From assembly GCA_963693085.1 (NCBI GenBank), contig OY856409.1:1621721211-1621785210 (forward strand): 64,000 nt of DNA, written 5' to 3'. Below, piece by piece: positions 13,138 through 24,117 of the stretch; positions within the stretch are counted from its first letter, which is position 1; each line of letters starts with the position of its first letter. Position numbers and translations under genes: made by a program. Under the pieces are notes generated by a model that was given only the letters and a program-made list of their open reading frames with translations, was not told the DNA's origin and did not search any database. The stretch comes from Alisma plantago-aquatica. Taxonomy: Eukaryota > Streptophyta > Magnoliopsida > Alismatales > Alismataceae.

Positions 13138-14611
13138 ATCATCACCTTCTTGTAGGCGGAGGAGCTGCCCAAGGAAGAAGAAGGTGCTGATCTACTTAGT
13201 GGAAGCACCTTGGGTTTTGTTTTTCTTCCTTTAGGGTTTGCAAAGCTCCTTCTTAGTGATCTTTACCTAAACATGTAATTATCCCCTTCTTTCCTCCATT
13301 TCCTTCTCTATTATTCTTCTTCCTACCTTTCTCTAGATCGGAACCATGCTGTTCCATGGTAGAAGTTTCTATAGAACTCAAGAATCTACCTTTCTTGCTT
13401 CTTCTTCTAGGGTTTTGCTTCTTTGTGGAGAAAAGTGCTTACTTGGTCAAATTAAGACCTATATCTTAGGTTTTCTTGCCTTCTTTCCTCAAGATTCTTA
13501 CTTTTTGGGATCTGAACTACTCTATAAAGGCAAGTTTTATAACCTTCTTCACTTATATTGCTTACTAAAAGCTTGTTAGTTCAAGTATATGCTTAAAAGT
13601 GATGATCTAAGCATAAAGAAACCATGCTTGTTTAGGGTTTTGAATTTTTATGGTGTTCCCTATTCTGCTCTAGTTCTAAATGAACATGTAAATAGGTGTA
13701 CATCCTTTCTAATGCAGAAGATGATCTAGGATAGGTTGGTAACACAACTGGTGGTGCTAAGCACCTAACAATGAATGATCCAAATTAGGGTTTGCAAGCT
13801 ATTTCCTTTGCTACCACACAACCGATGGTGATACCATGTAACAACCGACGATGTTGCTATCTTGACAACTGATGGTGGTGATCAAGGGTGTCAATCTATG
13901 GTGACAACCAATGGTCACCCCTTAGGTTAGGTTTTGTCTTAATTAGAAGCTTAATGTTCAACCACTAAGTACCCTAATGATGATGTCAATTAATGATGAC
14001 AATAGCTTAATATCTAATGGTGATTAATGAATATAGTTTATGTCCTGACAATCGATGGAGACACAATGTGATACAACTGATGGTGGATCAAGTCACCACA
14101 ACCGATGGTGAGTCAAGGTTTTGGATGTGTCTTCAATTAAGCCCCAAACCAATGGTTTCTTGGTTCAATTGATTTAATGGTTAGACTTATACTTCAATGG
14201 ATGGTTTTGAATATGAACCTGATCCAATGGTTAGGACTTAACACTTCTTCATCAAATAATGTTGAATAATGGACTTGATTCAATGGTTGAGATTGTATGC
14301 TTCAACATCCAATGGTTTGGATTGAAAGCTATATTATTACATGTAAGTTCTAGGAATCTAAATTTGATGGTTTCTCATGTGATCAATCTAAATAGCATGA
14401 TGGTTGATAAGATAAGTTGTTTAAAATGTACAACTGATGATGGGTTTTAACCCCACATCCTATAGTGCTCCTTTATGTCATGAAATACGGGATGTATAGG
14501 GTTAAATGGTGATTCTTTCTAGGTCACAACAATTTTCTGGGTTTGAGTTTAATTAATGAGTAATCATGTTTTGTGTTTTGAGTATCTCATTTAGTGTAAC
14601 GGGTTCTCACA
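13138..14611 (+). repeat. Plus-strand LTR fragment (LTR C), 5'-truncated with internal deletion
   Basis: From about 13154 it matches LTR B from about 8138 (ggaggagctgcccaaggaagaag against ggaactacccaaggaagaag), so the first ~590 bp are missing. At about 14529 the match jumps from LTR B position 9518 to about 11893, a deletion of roughly 2.4 kb. It ends TTCTCACA at 14611, directly before a primer site. It is diverged from LTR B, so B and C are not a very recent duplication. It contains its own copy of the CAACCGATGGTGA array (about 13790-14120). Confidence 0.75.
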
Positions 14612-15535
14612 AGTTGATATCAAAGATTTCGGTTTACTGAGTCTACATGGACACTAGGACTTAGGACTATGATGATGTCAAAGTTAGGAATATGACATAA
14701 AAACATGGTTCATACGGCCTAATCTCAATACTTGGATGCCTTAGCTAGGTATTTAGGTATTGAATAAAAGGTAACTATGGAACTCTTAGATTGTTATATT
14801 TCTGATTACTCTGATCAAGTAGTCATTTTGAGTCAATCTAAAGAATATAACATTTTAGAAATCATGGTGCAGATATCTCAATCTTACCCTAAAGAAGGTG
14901 ATAATTACATCATAACCTATCCAAACTTGAATATTTGGTAACTATAAGAGAAAGATACAACACCATGAAACCTAAATCTAAATACATATAAGCTAAAGAG
15001 TAGTTCTTGAAGCTGTAATTCAAGAAGATAATAAAGTAAAAGATAGATAATTGTATTCTAATAAAGTGATTCATGGTTTGAAATTTACATAAGATGGAGA
15101 GGACTCCTGTGATAAGTATAATATGAGAAGATGAATAAGAACAATGGCAAATGAATAAAGTGGAGCCTGAGTTAATCTCAGACCAACCTATGTGTGCAAG
15201 AAATGCTAATGTACAATATTCATGATATATGAAAGAATGAAGGGAGATGATCCCCTTCTAATGAAGAAAGTGTGGAATATGATGATATTCGTTAATATTC
15301 TTCATGAGCATGTTTTTGAGAATTCCAAGAGTTAGGGGGATTACTCCTATATATATTCTTATCCAGTTATGATGTTGAGGAAGTGGATGAAACTAGGGCA
15401 TGCATTCTTTATAAAACATGTGATGAATACCAAGGTAATGAGTCCTAGTATCTAGAGTGTATCAGTTATATATGAGTTAAATATATCTATTAGATGAACT
15501 GTCCAATGTTCCTCTTCATTATATAGAGAGAGAGT
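14612..15535 (+). pseudogene. Gypsy internal fragment after LTR C: primer site to RT linker
   Basis: ttgatatcaaag at 14614-14625 is a decayed tRNA-Met primer site, followed by the same leader as after LTR B. The segment is a shortened paralogue of 11972-13137: the leader and gag-position DNA match, and then about 390 bp (12625-13010 in the other copy) are deleted. The last part, about 15300-15534, reads as the linker between protease and RT: HAFFIKHVMNTKVMSPS and VSVIYEL align with [10 protein letters not shown] and PSLEEVSVVREF in the younger copies. It ends in an LYRERV-like relic of the PPPREI segment, next to an opposite-strand LTR start. Confidence 0.6.
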
Positions 15536-15733
15536 TGCAACTTGGTCATGTGTAAATTGCAACTTGGTCTAAAACAAGCATACAAAGCTCAAATAGCATC
15601 CAAACAGGGCCAAACTAATAACATAAGCTTGTCACAATGTTAATGAAGCATCTCAATGGATTAGATTAAGGTTTAAGCATCTTATTAAGAAAAACAACCA
15701 TACTCAAGCACTAATCTAGGTCAGTGCCTTACA
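15536..15733 (-). repeat. LTR start fragment on the minus strand (LTR D)
   Basis: It matches LTR A from 4267 down to about 4080: aaattgcaacttggtc, aagcatacaaagctcaaa, ataacataagcttgtca, gattagattaaggtttaagcatcttatta. It begins TGTAAGGCACTGACC on the minus strand at 15733. Only about the first 190-198 bp of the LTR remain. The next five plus-strand bases, actat, resemble the actgt left of LTR A. Confidence 0.8.
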
Positions 15734-16594
15734 ACTATGCCTTTGTGAAATAAATTTGTGCTTCTTGCTGAAGACTGCTACAATGGAATCTATCTCTTTA
15801 AGGGAATCAATTATGTCTTCCATTTTTGGGCTCCAAGTGGTGACTATTCTTTGAAAAGCAATGTTCATCTACTAAGCCCTTGTCATGTCCTTTCTTTTGG
15901 CATTCCTGAAGCCATTGACACCCTATTCCCCTCCATTACCTTTTCTGTCCCAATTGTAAATGCATTTTTCCATCTTGTTGATGAACATCTCCAACAAAAA
16001 TCCAAGGTAGGGATGGGATGCCTAACAACCTTTATATTGGTTCATTTTTTTCTTAAGCTCGCCCCCCTCAAGCTGGGCATCCTCCATCAAGTTTTCACAC
16101 AATTTGTTGAACATGATCCCTCTTAGTCCAAGCTGTGTTCATTTGTGAAGATGTGAAAAACAATCTGCTCGATTCATTATTATTTTCATCTGACTATTAT
16201 ACTAACCATTTCCCTCTTTTATTCTGGTTTTCTTCTTTGATAATTTGTGTTGGGGTTGTGGATTCTGGATGTTGGTGTTTCTTCTCTAATCATTATGGTG
16301 CAACCTTCTTCACTATTAGGTACTTTCAATCCATCACTATTCTCTCTCAAACTCCTATCTGACCTTGCAATTCCCCTACACGATTTGTTACTGTAATTTA
16401 AAGAAAATCAGTGTGTCATTGTTGTATAAGTATAAATGTTGTATGTACTTTCAATGGATAGATTAGATGGTTGTGTTACAAATTTTATGCTACCATGGTT
16501 ATAGATTATACTACTCTATTTTGATTGAGTGTATGATTGTATAACACAATATTTAGATAGAGTATTTGGATTTTTTGTCCTCCTTACTTTGATG

Positions 16595-17150
16595 TATGGA
16601 TCAAACCTAATGTGGTCATTACAACAATATCCATGGACCAATATATTTATCCCTAACATAAATGTATGCTTCTTGCATAAATTTTCTATTAATGTAGTAA
16701 AATATTGTTCTAATTCTATCCTTCCTCATAGTATAAACACCTTAATGTAAATTATATATATGGATGATCCTATAATAAAATTTTCAAATGACACAATGGA
16801 CACATTTGTATTAAACCTAATGTGGTCAATATGTAAATAACAAATATCATTATACTATAGATGACCCCTAATGGAGTGTATGATTAGATGACACTATTAC
16901 TATGGTGTATGTGTTAGATCTAATGTGGTCATTAAAAAAATATCCGTGTAGACCAGGATATTTATCCATAACCTAAAAGCATTCTTGTTTCCATAAGTTT
17001 TATAATTATGTAGTAAAAATGATGATATGTTTGCATCCCTTCCTAATGGGGTACACCCTGAAATATATAAACTAGAAACCATGAATGGGTCTAAAATAAC
17101 ACATAGAAATATGGATCGAACCTGATGTTGTCATTAAAAATTTAGTTGAT
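16595..17150. repeat. Four diverged copies around GATC-AACCTAATGTGGTCATTA
   Basis: The phrase (g)atc(a)aacctaatgtggtcatta recurs near 16599, 16812, 16915 and 17114 with substitutions. The copies at 16599 and 16915 extend over about 150 bp and share aatatcc(a/g)tg(g/t)a, atatttatcc, cataa-tttt and tatgtagtaaaa. This is an old local duplication with no coding sense. Confidence 0.6.
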
Positions 17151-17164
17151 AGTTATTTCATGCC

Positions 17165-17360
17165 TACATGTGAGGAGGGAGTAATAACATGCACTGATAT
17201 GGTCTAATTAGGTGAGGGAATAGCCACATGCCACAATTTGATGAACTCCTAATTTGGACAAACACTAATCTACAAAACAATAATAACTTGTTGGTGAGGT
17301 GATAACCACACGCCCCAATCCTATCAGGCCTAAGTTGGACATACCGTAGTCCACATGACA
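17165..17360. repeat. Imperfect ~80-bp direct repeat, about 2.5 units
   Basis: gtgagg(g/t)(a/g)atagccaca-gcc-caat...cctaa-ttggaca...tagtccaca appears at about 17211-17275 and 17293-17358. A shorter related segment (tgaggagggagtaataacatgc) is at about 17170. Confidence 0.6.
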
Positions 17361-17504
17361 GTGAAAATGGTTAAATTTCTATTAAATAAGAGCTTAACAA
17401 TAAATATGAATAAGAATGATGATATTTGATCTATAAAATAAGATGACCTCTAAATTAGATCACTCAAACAACATACCATAATTCGGGTTTGTAATAACAT
17501 TTAA

Positions 17505-17612
17505 AGCCCTAATCTTGCTCTAAAGTTGATTTATATTTGACAAATACCCATTTTTAGATCCAATTTTGATTATATTACCATGGATAATTAGCTTAATGAT
17601 TATAGGAAGAAT
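17505..17612. repeat. Direct repeat, left copy (partner at 18471-18617)
   Basis: cctaat...gttgattta-atttgacaaata, followed by gat(c/g)c-attttgattatatt-ccatg and tagct-aatgatta, is shared with 18471-18617. The right copy carries an extra ~35 bp. The copies lie about 965 bp apart in the same orientation, which would fit the terminal repeats of a short non-autonomous element, but no primer site or target duplication was found. Confidence 0.55.
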
Positions 17613-17630
17613 ATCATGGATTTTACCATG

Positions 17631-17639
<9 letters not shown>

Positions 17640-17677
<38 letters not shown>
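17640..17677. repeat. (TA)n microsatellite
   Basis: About 18 uninterrupted TA units, preceded by a short TG run. Confidence 0.95.
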
Positions 17678-17686
<9 letters not shown>

Positions 17687-17809
17687 CATTATACGAAGCT
17701 TGGTCCACATTTCCCTTTTGTAACTTATAATATCAATTGTTTGACAAATTGTTAATGCATAGCAATTACCTTTAATACCCTGACTATAGTTGGTCACTTC
17801 TTTCAAAAC

Positions 17810-17887
<78 letters not shown>
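17810..17887. repeat. Long (TA)n microsatellite
   Basis: Near-perfect TA repeat of about 76 bp with one interruption (atg) near 17822. It is able to form a cruciform or hairpin. Confidence 0.95.
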
Positions 17888-17889
<2 letters not shown>

Positions 17890-17975
17890 AAAGTAATACA
17901 TTCATGCATATGATTTTTGTGTATGGATGAAAACTTGAAGCCAAATATCAATAAACATTTCAATTTGATTTAATA

Positions 17976-18000
17976 TTAGGGTTTAGGGTTTAGGGTTTAG
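17976..18000 (+). repeat. Short interstitial plant telomere-like repeat (TTTAGGG)3
   Basis: Three consecutive TTTAGGG units (tagggtttagggtttagggtttag) sit in AT-rich DNA. This is the canonical plant telomere unit, but the run is too short to be telomeric. Such telo-boxes occur widely. Confidence 0.9.
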
Positions 18001-18470
18001 AGAAAATACCAATGCAATTCAAAGAATTGTACATTCTCCAATGTAATTTTAGCAGTAAGCCAAATGAAAACAAAATATTCCCTACTACATGTTTATGTAC
18101 CTTTTATTTGCATAGAGAAAATACCAGTCTTAATATCTTTGAATAGTTAATAATATATTTTATAGAATATTTCTGTCATACAGTTTGCAGGCAAGTGGAG
18201 AGTTAGGCGCCTACTCTCCAACCTTGGAATAAGATAGGATGGAAACCAAATCAAAGAGGGTTTTGATAAGACAATGGAATAAGTTATTTCACCTTTTAGG
18301 TTTAGAATTTTATGTCATACAACCAGGTGCAAATTATATTTTACACACACACTTTTTATAAATATCATATAATATTTGTTTTAATTGTCATGAATTATAA
18401 AACTAACAATATCATCTGATATATGATGAAATTTATTTTATTTGAATCAGTAAGATGCTGCATTTAAACA

Positions 18471-18617
18471 CTAAGCTTTCCCTAATGTTGATTTAAATTT
18501 GACAAATATACCTATGATAGTTATGTCAGAAAATCATATTTATTCGATGATTTTTAGATGCCATTTTAATTATATTGCCATGTAAATGGATATTTAGCTC
18601 AATGATTATTAGTTCTT
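18471..18617. repeat. Direct repeat, right copy (partner at 17505-17612)
   Basis: Shares gttgattta-atttgacaaata, gatttttagatgccattttaattatatt-ccatg and tagctcaatgattatta with the left copy. Confidence 0.55.
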
Positions 18618-19974
18618 GATTATTAGAAAATTGATGAAGGTATTTTGTTGTAGTTTCTTCTTCAGTATCGCATCACATGCATGCAGAAAATATTTTAGAC
18701 AATTATATTGCTCTAGAAAATATTTCACACCCCACATAAAGTTTGTCAGAAGTAGCAAGCATCCGAATTTGCATCCAAATATGTTACTGACATATACCCA
18801 TATTATCACATATATGTTAATGCATAAATTTATGCAATAATAGAATTGTATATGTTAAATATTAGTATGTTTGTGCATATTATTGCATTTGTCATAACTT
18901 TATATGAATTTACTTAAACATGTATACGAAATATAACATATATATGAAGGGATTTTTTTCGAAGTAGCAAGCATCAGTTCCCCTTCCCACCTTCATTCTT
19001 GCTTTGCTCCAATCCTATACCTATACTTGTTTCTTTGTTTGGTAGTGGTTAGTGTGGACTCCTCTCTATCACCTCGCGAGAACCTTCTGCAAAATTTTCC
19101 ATGTATGCATATAGTTTCAAAATAATCTAGTTTTTTGTATCTACCTTAGATCTAATCTTGATCTTATTTGACTAGGTGTTAAATAGGAAATGTTACGATC
19201 CCATTTCTTGAATATTGTGAAATATATTTTAGATTTTAAAGCCAAAGTTCCTTGTCCATTGAATATGTTCTCTATATATGGATCCTATATGGAATTGAAT
19301 TAAAACATGCCTCATTTAACCACACTATATGCTCTCTCAATATAATGTCATTTATTCTCTTTCTCCAAATGTCCACTCAACAAGGAAACAGTAGTTATAC
19401 AGAAGAAGTACTAATAACTTCATCATGAATTCATATTTTTGTAGACTCATCCTCTTTTTTTTACCTTCTACCATATTTTCTATTGATGTGGAATACTAGC
19501 TTAGAATTAGGCTTATAAAATCTTCTCTATTATTGTACGATGCTAAGCTTGTAGATGGTCTAGTTTCCTCACAAACAACTTGATTCCTTGTGAGGCATAG
19601 CTAATAAAATGTACTTACACTGTGTAAGCTTTCATTATTCCCTGTGTTTTCATAAATTTCCATGATTTTTTTATGTAATTAGTTTGTACTATATGAGGCA
19701 TAGATAATATGTTTGGAAATGTAAAATAACTCCCCCCACTTGTACACATGTGTACATACTACTAAAGAAATGAATTATAGTATATATTAATATGACACAT
19801 GGTTGAGGACAAATGTCTTAGGACACATGTATGATTTTGTTAATGCATCCGAATTTGCATCAAAATATATTACTAAATTGTCAGTATTATTTGGATTACA
19901 TTAATGTGTATGGTTGACTAAGGTTTCATTTAAACACACTCACTATCATGATCTATTGCATCACCATTGCTAGT

Positions 19975-20940
19975 ATGTCTTCTGCAAACCCCAAGCTCAA
20001 TATTGTAAGGTCAAGGGAGTATGGTAAGGCTCTAGTTGCATCATTGAGGAGGTAGTATGACACATGTAAGTGCATAGATGGGTAGTTTACTAGGGAATCT
20101 TGGAGGGAGAAACTCCCTCATTGGAAAAATAGGATGGGGAGGTCAAACTGTACATTAGAATAGGTCAAAAATATATGGAAGAACCTGGGGAAGGTATTTG
20201 CAAAGTTGAAGCTTGGGACCAACAAGAGTGGTTTTGGATGGGATGAGACAAGGAAGAAGCCCATACTGCTTAAAACCCCAGAGTGGAAGGAGATTCTTAT
20301 GGTATGTAGAATAATACACCCACATAACATTCATGTGTTGCATTAAGATTTAACCTCCCAATTGGAAGTATTTGATAATAGGAAAACAAGGATCTAGCAA
20401 GATTGATTCGAAGACCCTTCTACCATTACCACGACATCAAGTTGATGGGGGGAGGAGCATGATAGATGCCATCATGTAATGTCTTCAACAGACGAACAAC
20501 TACCATCTGACGTTGCCTCTAAGGATGATGTTATTGTCAACTTAGATGCATCCTATACTCCCATCAATGTAAATAGCACAGGAGTTGAAGAAGACGTGGG
20601 CTATTTTGGCACCTAGAGAGAGGGAGACAATGTTGGAATGGATAACCAAGGTGTTGGGGCAAGGACTCCTCCTTGCCATAGGCATAGAAATCAAGCATCA
20701 ATGACACCTAAGTGATGCACACTAACTAATGATGTGGTATCCAAATTCATGACGGTGTATGCAAATGTGCATGATTTAGGCACCGAGGTGGTCACACGAG
20801 CCATTGAAATGGAAGAGTTTGCAACGATTTTGCAGGATTTTCATGAAACTTTCACTGATGCCCCTGCCCCTATTTTTACAACTCTTGTTAATGCCATAAA
20901 GGAGTCAACCAACTACAATATCTATCTCAGCCTATGACAT
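19975..20940 (+). pseudogene. PIF/Harbinger ORF1, Myb/SANT-like protein (broken)
   Basis: ORF1 proteins of plant PIF/Harbinger elements carry a Myb/SANT-like domain that binds DNA and helps transposase enter the nucleus. From an ATG at 19975 the frame reads CIDG-FTRESWREKLPHW, then VKNIWKNLGKVFAKLKLGTN, KSGFGWDETRKKPILLKTPEW and a (Q)LEVFDNRK-like end. This is the pattern of that domain: a W-containing N-terminus, a region around SGFGWDE and a final tract for a 'plyeel' type motif. The reading frame has several in-frame stops (for example after SLRR and in the CIDG segment). A following open piece (20734-20937) could be the C-terminal part. It lies about 480 bp upstream of a transposase remnant on the same strand, the usual two-gene layout. 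Confidence 0.7.
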
Positions 20941-21416
20941 ACCCCAGAGAAAGTTATGATATGGTTTCAAGATCTTTGGGAAAAGTCCCACGGAGCTAAT
21001 GCAACACCCCCAACTCGCATGCCCCCTCTTTTGTGTCATCTCAGGGATTTTCTTTACATTCCCCTATTGGCCTTTCAATAACACATCAAGTATGCCAACC
21101 ATGCGACATACTGGAAGTTATGATGTTGGCACAAGAGGGACTAGTAGAGGTCATACACCAAAGGAAAAGTTTTGCATGCTAAAGTTCCATAAACTATTGC
21201 CAGTTTTAAAATAGTTTTCAATATCCCAGTCAGATGTTTTTTGATTTATTTGTTAAGTGTGGGAACATTGGGTAAATTTGATTATTGTTGTAATAGTTAC
21301 TACCGTAGTGAACACTTCAATTTGATTTTCCTACCTATTTTAGAAGTAGTTTTCTTTATGCACCCTCTTTCATGTTATCTTAGGCTTGTTGTCATCATTT
21401 TAATTGTAGAAATTAT

Positions 21417-22600
21417 GGCTGCTAGTGACCATACACGTACACCCGACCTATTTACACAAATTTCACATTTGGGCTAGCAAATTCCATTGTTGATGAAATA
21501 ACTGACTCAATAGAGACCACCATCCTAGACAATCCCAATGAATACGACATAAGATGTCTAATACCTAGGACAGTTAGTATTAGGAGTGGACACCAGAAGG
21601 TTTTAGAAATCATGTTGGGCATGAATGGAAGGCATATGACCTATACTGAATGCATCTGCAGACTGTTTTAACCCTCATGGACAAGCTTGAGAGTCATGTC
21701 TTATTACATAGTAGTAGAGGTGTCTCATTAGTTGAGCCCATATGCTAATTTCTATAGATGGTTGGCCATGGCCATACCAATCATGTTTTAGTTGAGGATT
21801 ACATTCACTCTGGTGAGACCATAAGAACACAATAAAGTTTTGGACGAGGTGTGTACCTTGTGTCAAGAATATGTTGTGATGCAAACCACAACTACAACAC
21901 CGGACCATCACATCTTTGAGAGCCCAAGGTTCTACCCTTACTTTATGGTAAGAGTTATCACCAAAAACGGTGATACATTCCAACATTTACTTTGTAAGTT
22001 GAACCCTAGACTGCATTGTTTTAGGATGCCATTGTGGCAATTGACAGGATACATGTCCCAATTTTGGTCAATTGTGATAAGAAAAATCGTGATCGAAATA
22101 GGAAAGGGTTTGTTGCACTGAATGTCATGGCTGCAGTAGACTTCTCCATGGAGTTTACATATGTCTTGAATGGGTGGGAGGGCCCTGCAATAGACCAAAG
22201 TATCCTACAATCAACCATGACCATAGGTGACTTCAAAATACCCACCAGAAAGTATTACATGGTTGATGCACGCTACGCCAACACCCTTCAGTTTATTGCA
22301 CCATATCGAATCACACTTACCATATAGCTAAGTATCAGGGAAACAAACACATATACAACAACAAGAAGGAGATGTTCAACCACTGACACACATAATTACT
22401 TAATATTATTGAAAGAGCATTCAGTGTGTTGAAGAGGAGGTTTTCTCACCTAAAAAAAGGTGTGATGTATCCCGTGCATTTCACATTGTCGCCTAATATT
22501 GGCCTATTATATTATACACAATTTTATACAACGCCAAAAGGATGGTGACGTTATGATGGCTGAATTTTCAAAAGATAGTTCACCAACTAGACTCTAAGAC
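21417..22600 (+). pseudogene. PIF/Harbinger transposase (DDE_Tnp_4 family), broken
   Basis: The transposase cuts and joins element ends and inserts into TAA/TTA-like targets. Legible in order: SGHQKVLEIMLGMNGR and MTYTECICRL (N-terminal helix-turn-helix-like region); FLWMVGHGHTNH, then SGETIRTHNKVLDEVC; NPRFYP-like SPRFYPYF; the first catalytic block as AIDRIHVPI (family DGTHIP, so the Asp remains but GT is RI); NRKGFVALNVMAAVDFSMEF and YVLNGWEGPAID; YYMVDARYAN (second Asp, family VDAGY); ERAFSVLKRRF (the catalytic Glu); and finally YYIIHNFIQ. Stops and several frame changes lie between these blocks, for instance near 21670 and 22325-22420. The longest open piece is 22034-22327. No terminal inverted repeats or flanking TAA duplication could be fixed by eye. 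Confidence 0.88.
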
Positions 22601-24117
22601 AATGGGGTTGACTTGAGCTCCCTCTAGAAAACAAGTCACACTGATGCTCGGGAGGATGATATATTGTGTGAAAGCATTTCTAGTTTAATTTGGAAAACTA
22701 GATGACCTAGCTTTGTAGTCCCTCCATTGACATGTGCTATAATCTTCCGCTGATACCATACTAAGATTTTTTCTGGTACAATGTTCTTATGCCTCCTAAT
22801 CAAAAGTGTCACACTATGCCTTCTTAGGTTTTCTTACAATTGAGAATAGAATGCCCTCGTATTGGTGCCCTTTGATGCACCTTACAAGTTTGCATGGATG
22901 CCGTAAATGCAACTAATGGAGGGTTCAAAGGCAATAACCCCACAAGCCATATTTTACATGTGGTAGGGGTGTTGTTCAAACCAGATGTCGTATGATATTT
23001 TACACATAGTGACTACATCACATAGTGACCACCCTTACTGCAATTAGGGATGCACTGGTAACACAACTTACTTATGAACACAACAAACACATGTACTGGT
23101 ATGAAAATTGTGACTTTATATGTTCCATGAGAGCCGCCGCCGATAGGTTAGTAACCAAAATTATGACTCTCGGGAGGAGACACCAATATCTTCATGAACG
23201 ACTTAACCTACCAACAGATAGTGGATCTTCAACAGAGGATGAGGGGTACAATACATCATAGTTGTAATATACTTTATCCTACCGAAAAACACTTTATTTG
23301 TATGCTAAATAGTCATTTGTCATTCCTAATTTTTGATTTGAAATATATGGTGTGAAACCCACATTGCATTACTAATGCAAAATAAAATTTTAGATGTCAA
23401 TGGATGCATTTAAAGTCCGGAGGCGTCTTTGTGGTCTAGCTGTAAAATTGCAGATTAACATGGAAGATGTGAGGTTATATGACTTTGGCATTCTCAGTGA
23501 AAGGTCGGACAAAATGTATTACACATGTTCTACCAAACAGGTGTGATAGTAAAACCATAAACAATAGGCTACACTTACTAAGTAGATTGCATGTTCGTTG
23601 TCATTAACTCAAACTTGGGAATAAATTTTAGGGAAAAAGTCAGTGCAAAAACTTCCACTGGGAAGTCAATCTTCCCCCAACAACTGCTAAGATTAAGTTA
23701 CTGACTAATGAGTGTAAGTTGACGAGGGGCCATGCAATGAACATGAAGGACATTGTTGAAATCCATCACAATGTTGAAAATGTTTACACCTCCAGAAAGA
23801 CAAGCATGATGTTCCAGAAACCACTCTTAACAAGTTGGAGGAAACTTGTAGTCTTCTTTTGGGCATTTCTTCACCTCTGATGACTCCATAAGATTGAATG
23901 TAAAAGTTGCATATAGATGGATGATATATAGTTCCTACACTCAGACCCCTGAGTTTGGTTGTTCTTAAAGTTACATTTAAGATTGTTGAATTTTTTTATT
24001 TTAATGTTTGAATTATCATTTTAATAATGTTGTTGAATTATCGTATGTTTTTTGCACAATGCTTCATATTTGAATTATTATATTGTATCCGCATATTTGT
24101 GAAATCCACCCTTACAA
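22601..24117 (+). other. Coding-like debris downstream of the Harbinger transposase
   Basis: An open frame of 78 codons (23025-23261) starts AIRDALVTQL and ends with an acidic serine-rich tail. At 23395-23880 coding-like sequence is split by what looks like an AT-rich intron (about 23542-23630, GT...AG): before it MSMDAFKVRRRLCGLAVK, after it CKNFHWEVNLPPTTAKIKLL. I do not recognise the product. Position and composition suggest further remnants of the same or a second DNA transposon, but this is inference. No stretch here is an intact gene. Confidence 0.3.

Larger units (their letters stand above)
689..15733 (-). mobile_element. Rearranged Ty3/gypsy (chromovirus) element, composite
   Basis: On the minus strand the right edge (15733) begins TGTAAGG, and the left edge (689) reads ...CACA, as in the other LTRs in this window. 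The outer flanks are actgt (684-688) and actat (15734-15738), a 4/5 match expected of an aged 5-bp target duplication. Inside, the 3' half (protease tail, RT, RNase H, integrase, chromodomain, 3' LTR) is on the minus strand. The 5' half (LTR, primer site, gag-region leader, protease, start of RT) is on the plus strand and partly duplicated. I infer one insertion whose 5' part was inverted and duplicated, or an insertion formed by self-integration. Two independent elements meeting by chance is the alternative. Confidence 0.55.
15734..19974. other. AT-rich non-coding stretch with local repeats
   Basis: No gene is recognised. The longest frame (15758-16126, 122 codons, plus) shows no domain I know and the sequence around it has no supporting signals. 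The stretch holds three families of short direct repeats, two TA microsatellites and a short TTTAGGG run, each listed separately. A further repeated phrase, gcatccgaatttgcatc(c/a)aaatat, occurs at about 18758 and 19845, and agtagcaagcatc occurs at about 18752 and 18964. Such motifs may be ends of small non-autonomous transposons, but I could not define termini. Confidence 0.5.

Noticed and set aside
15758..16126. 122-codon plus-strand frame to the right of the first gypsy element
   Set aside because: No recognisable domain, no conserved partner and no splice or promoter context. The minus strand hints at a copia-type tail, but not clearly enough to annotate.
17976..18000. Former telomere or chromosome-fusion point
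   Set aside because: Only three TTTAGGG units. Head-to-head arrays would be expected at a fusion.
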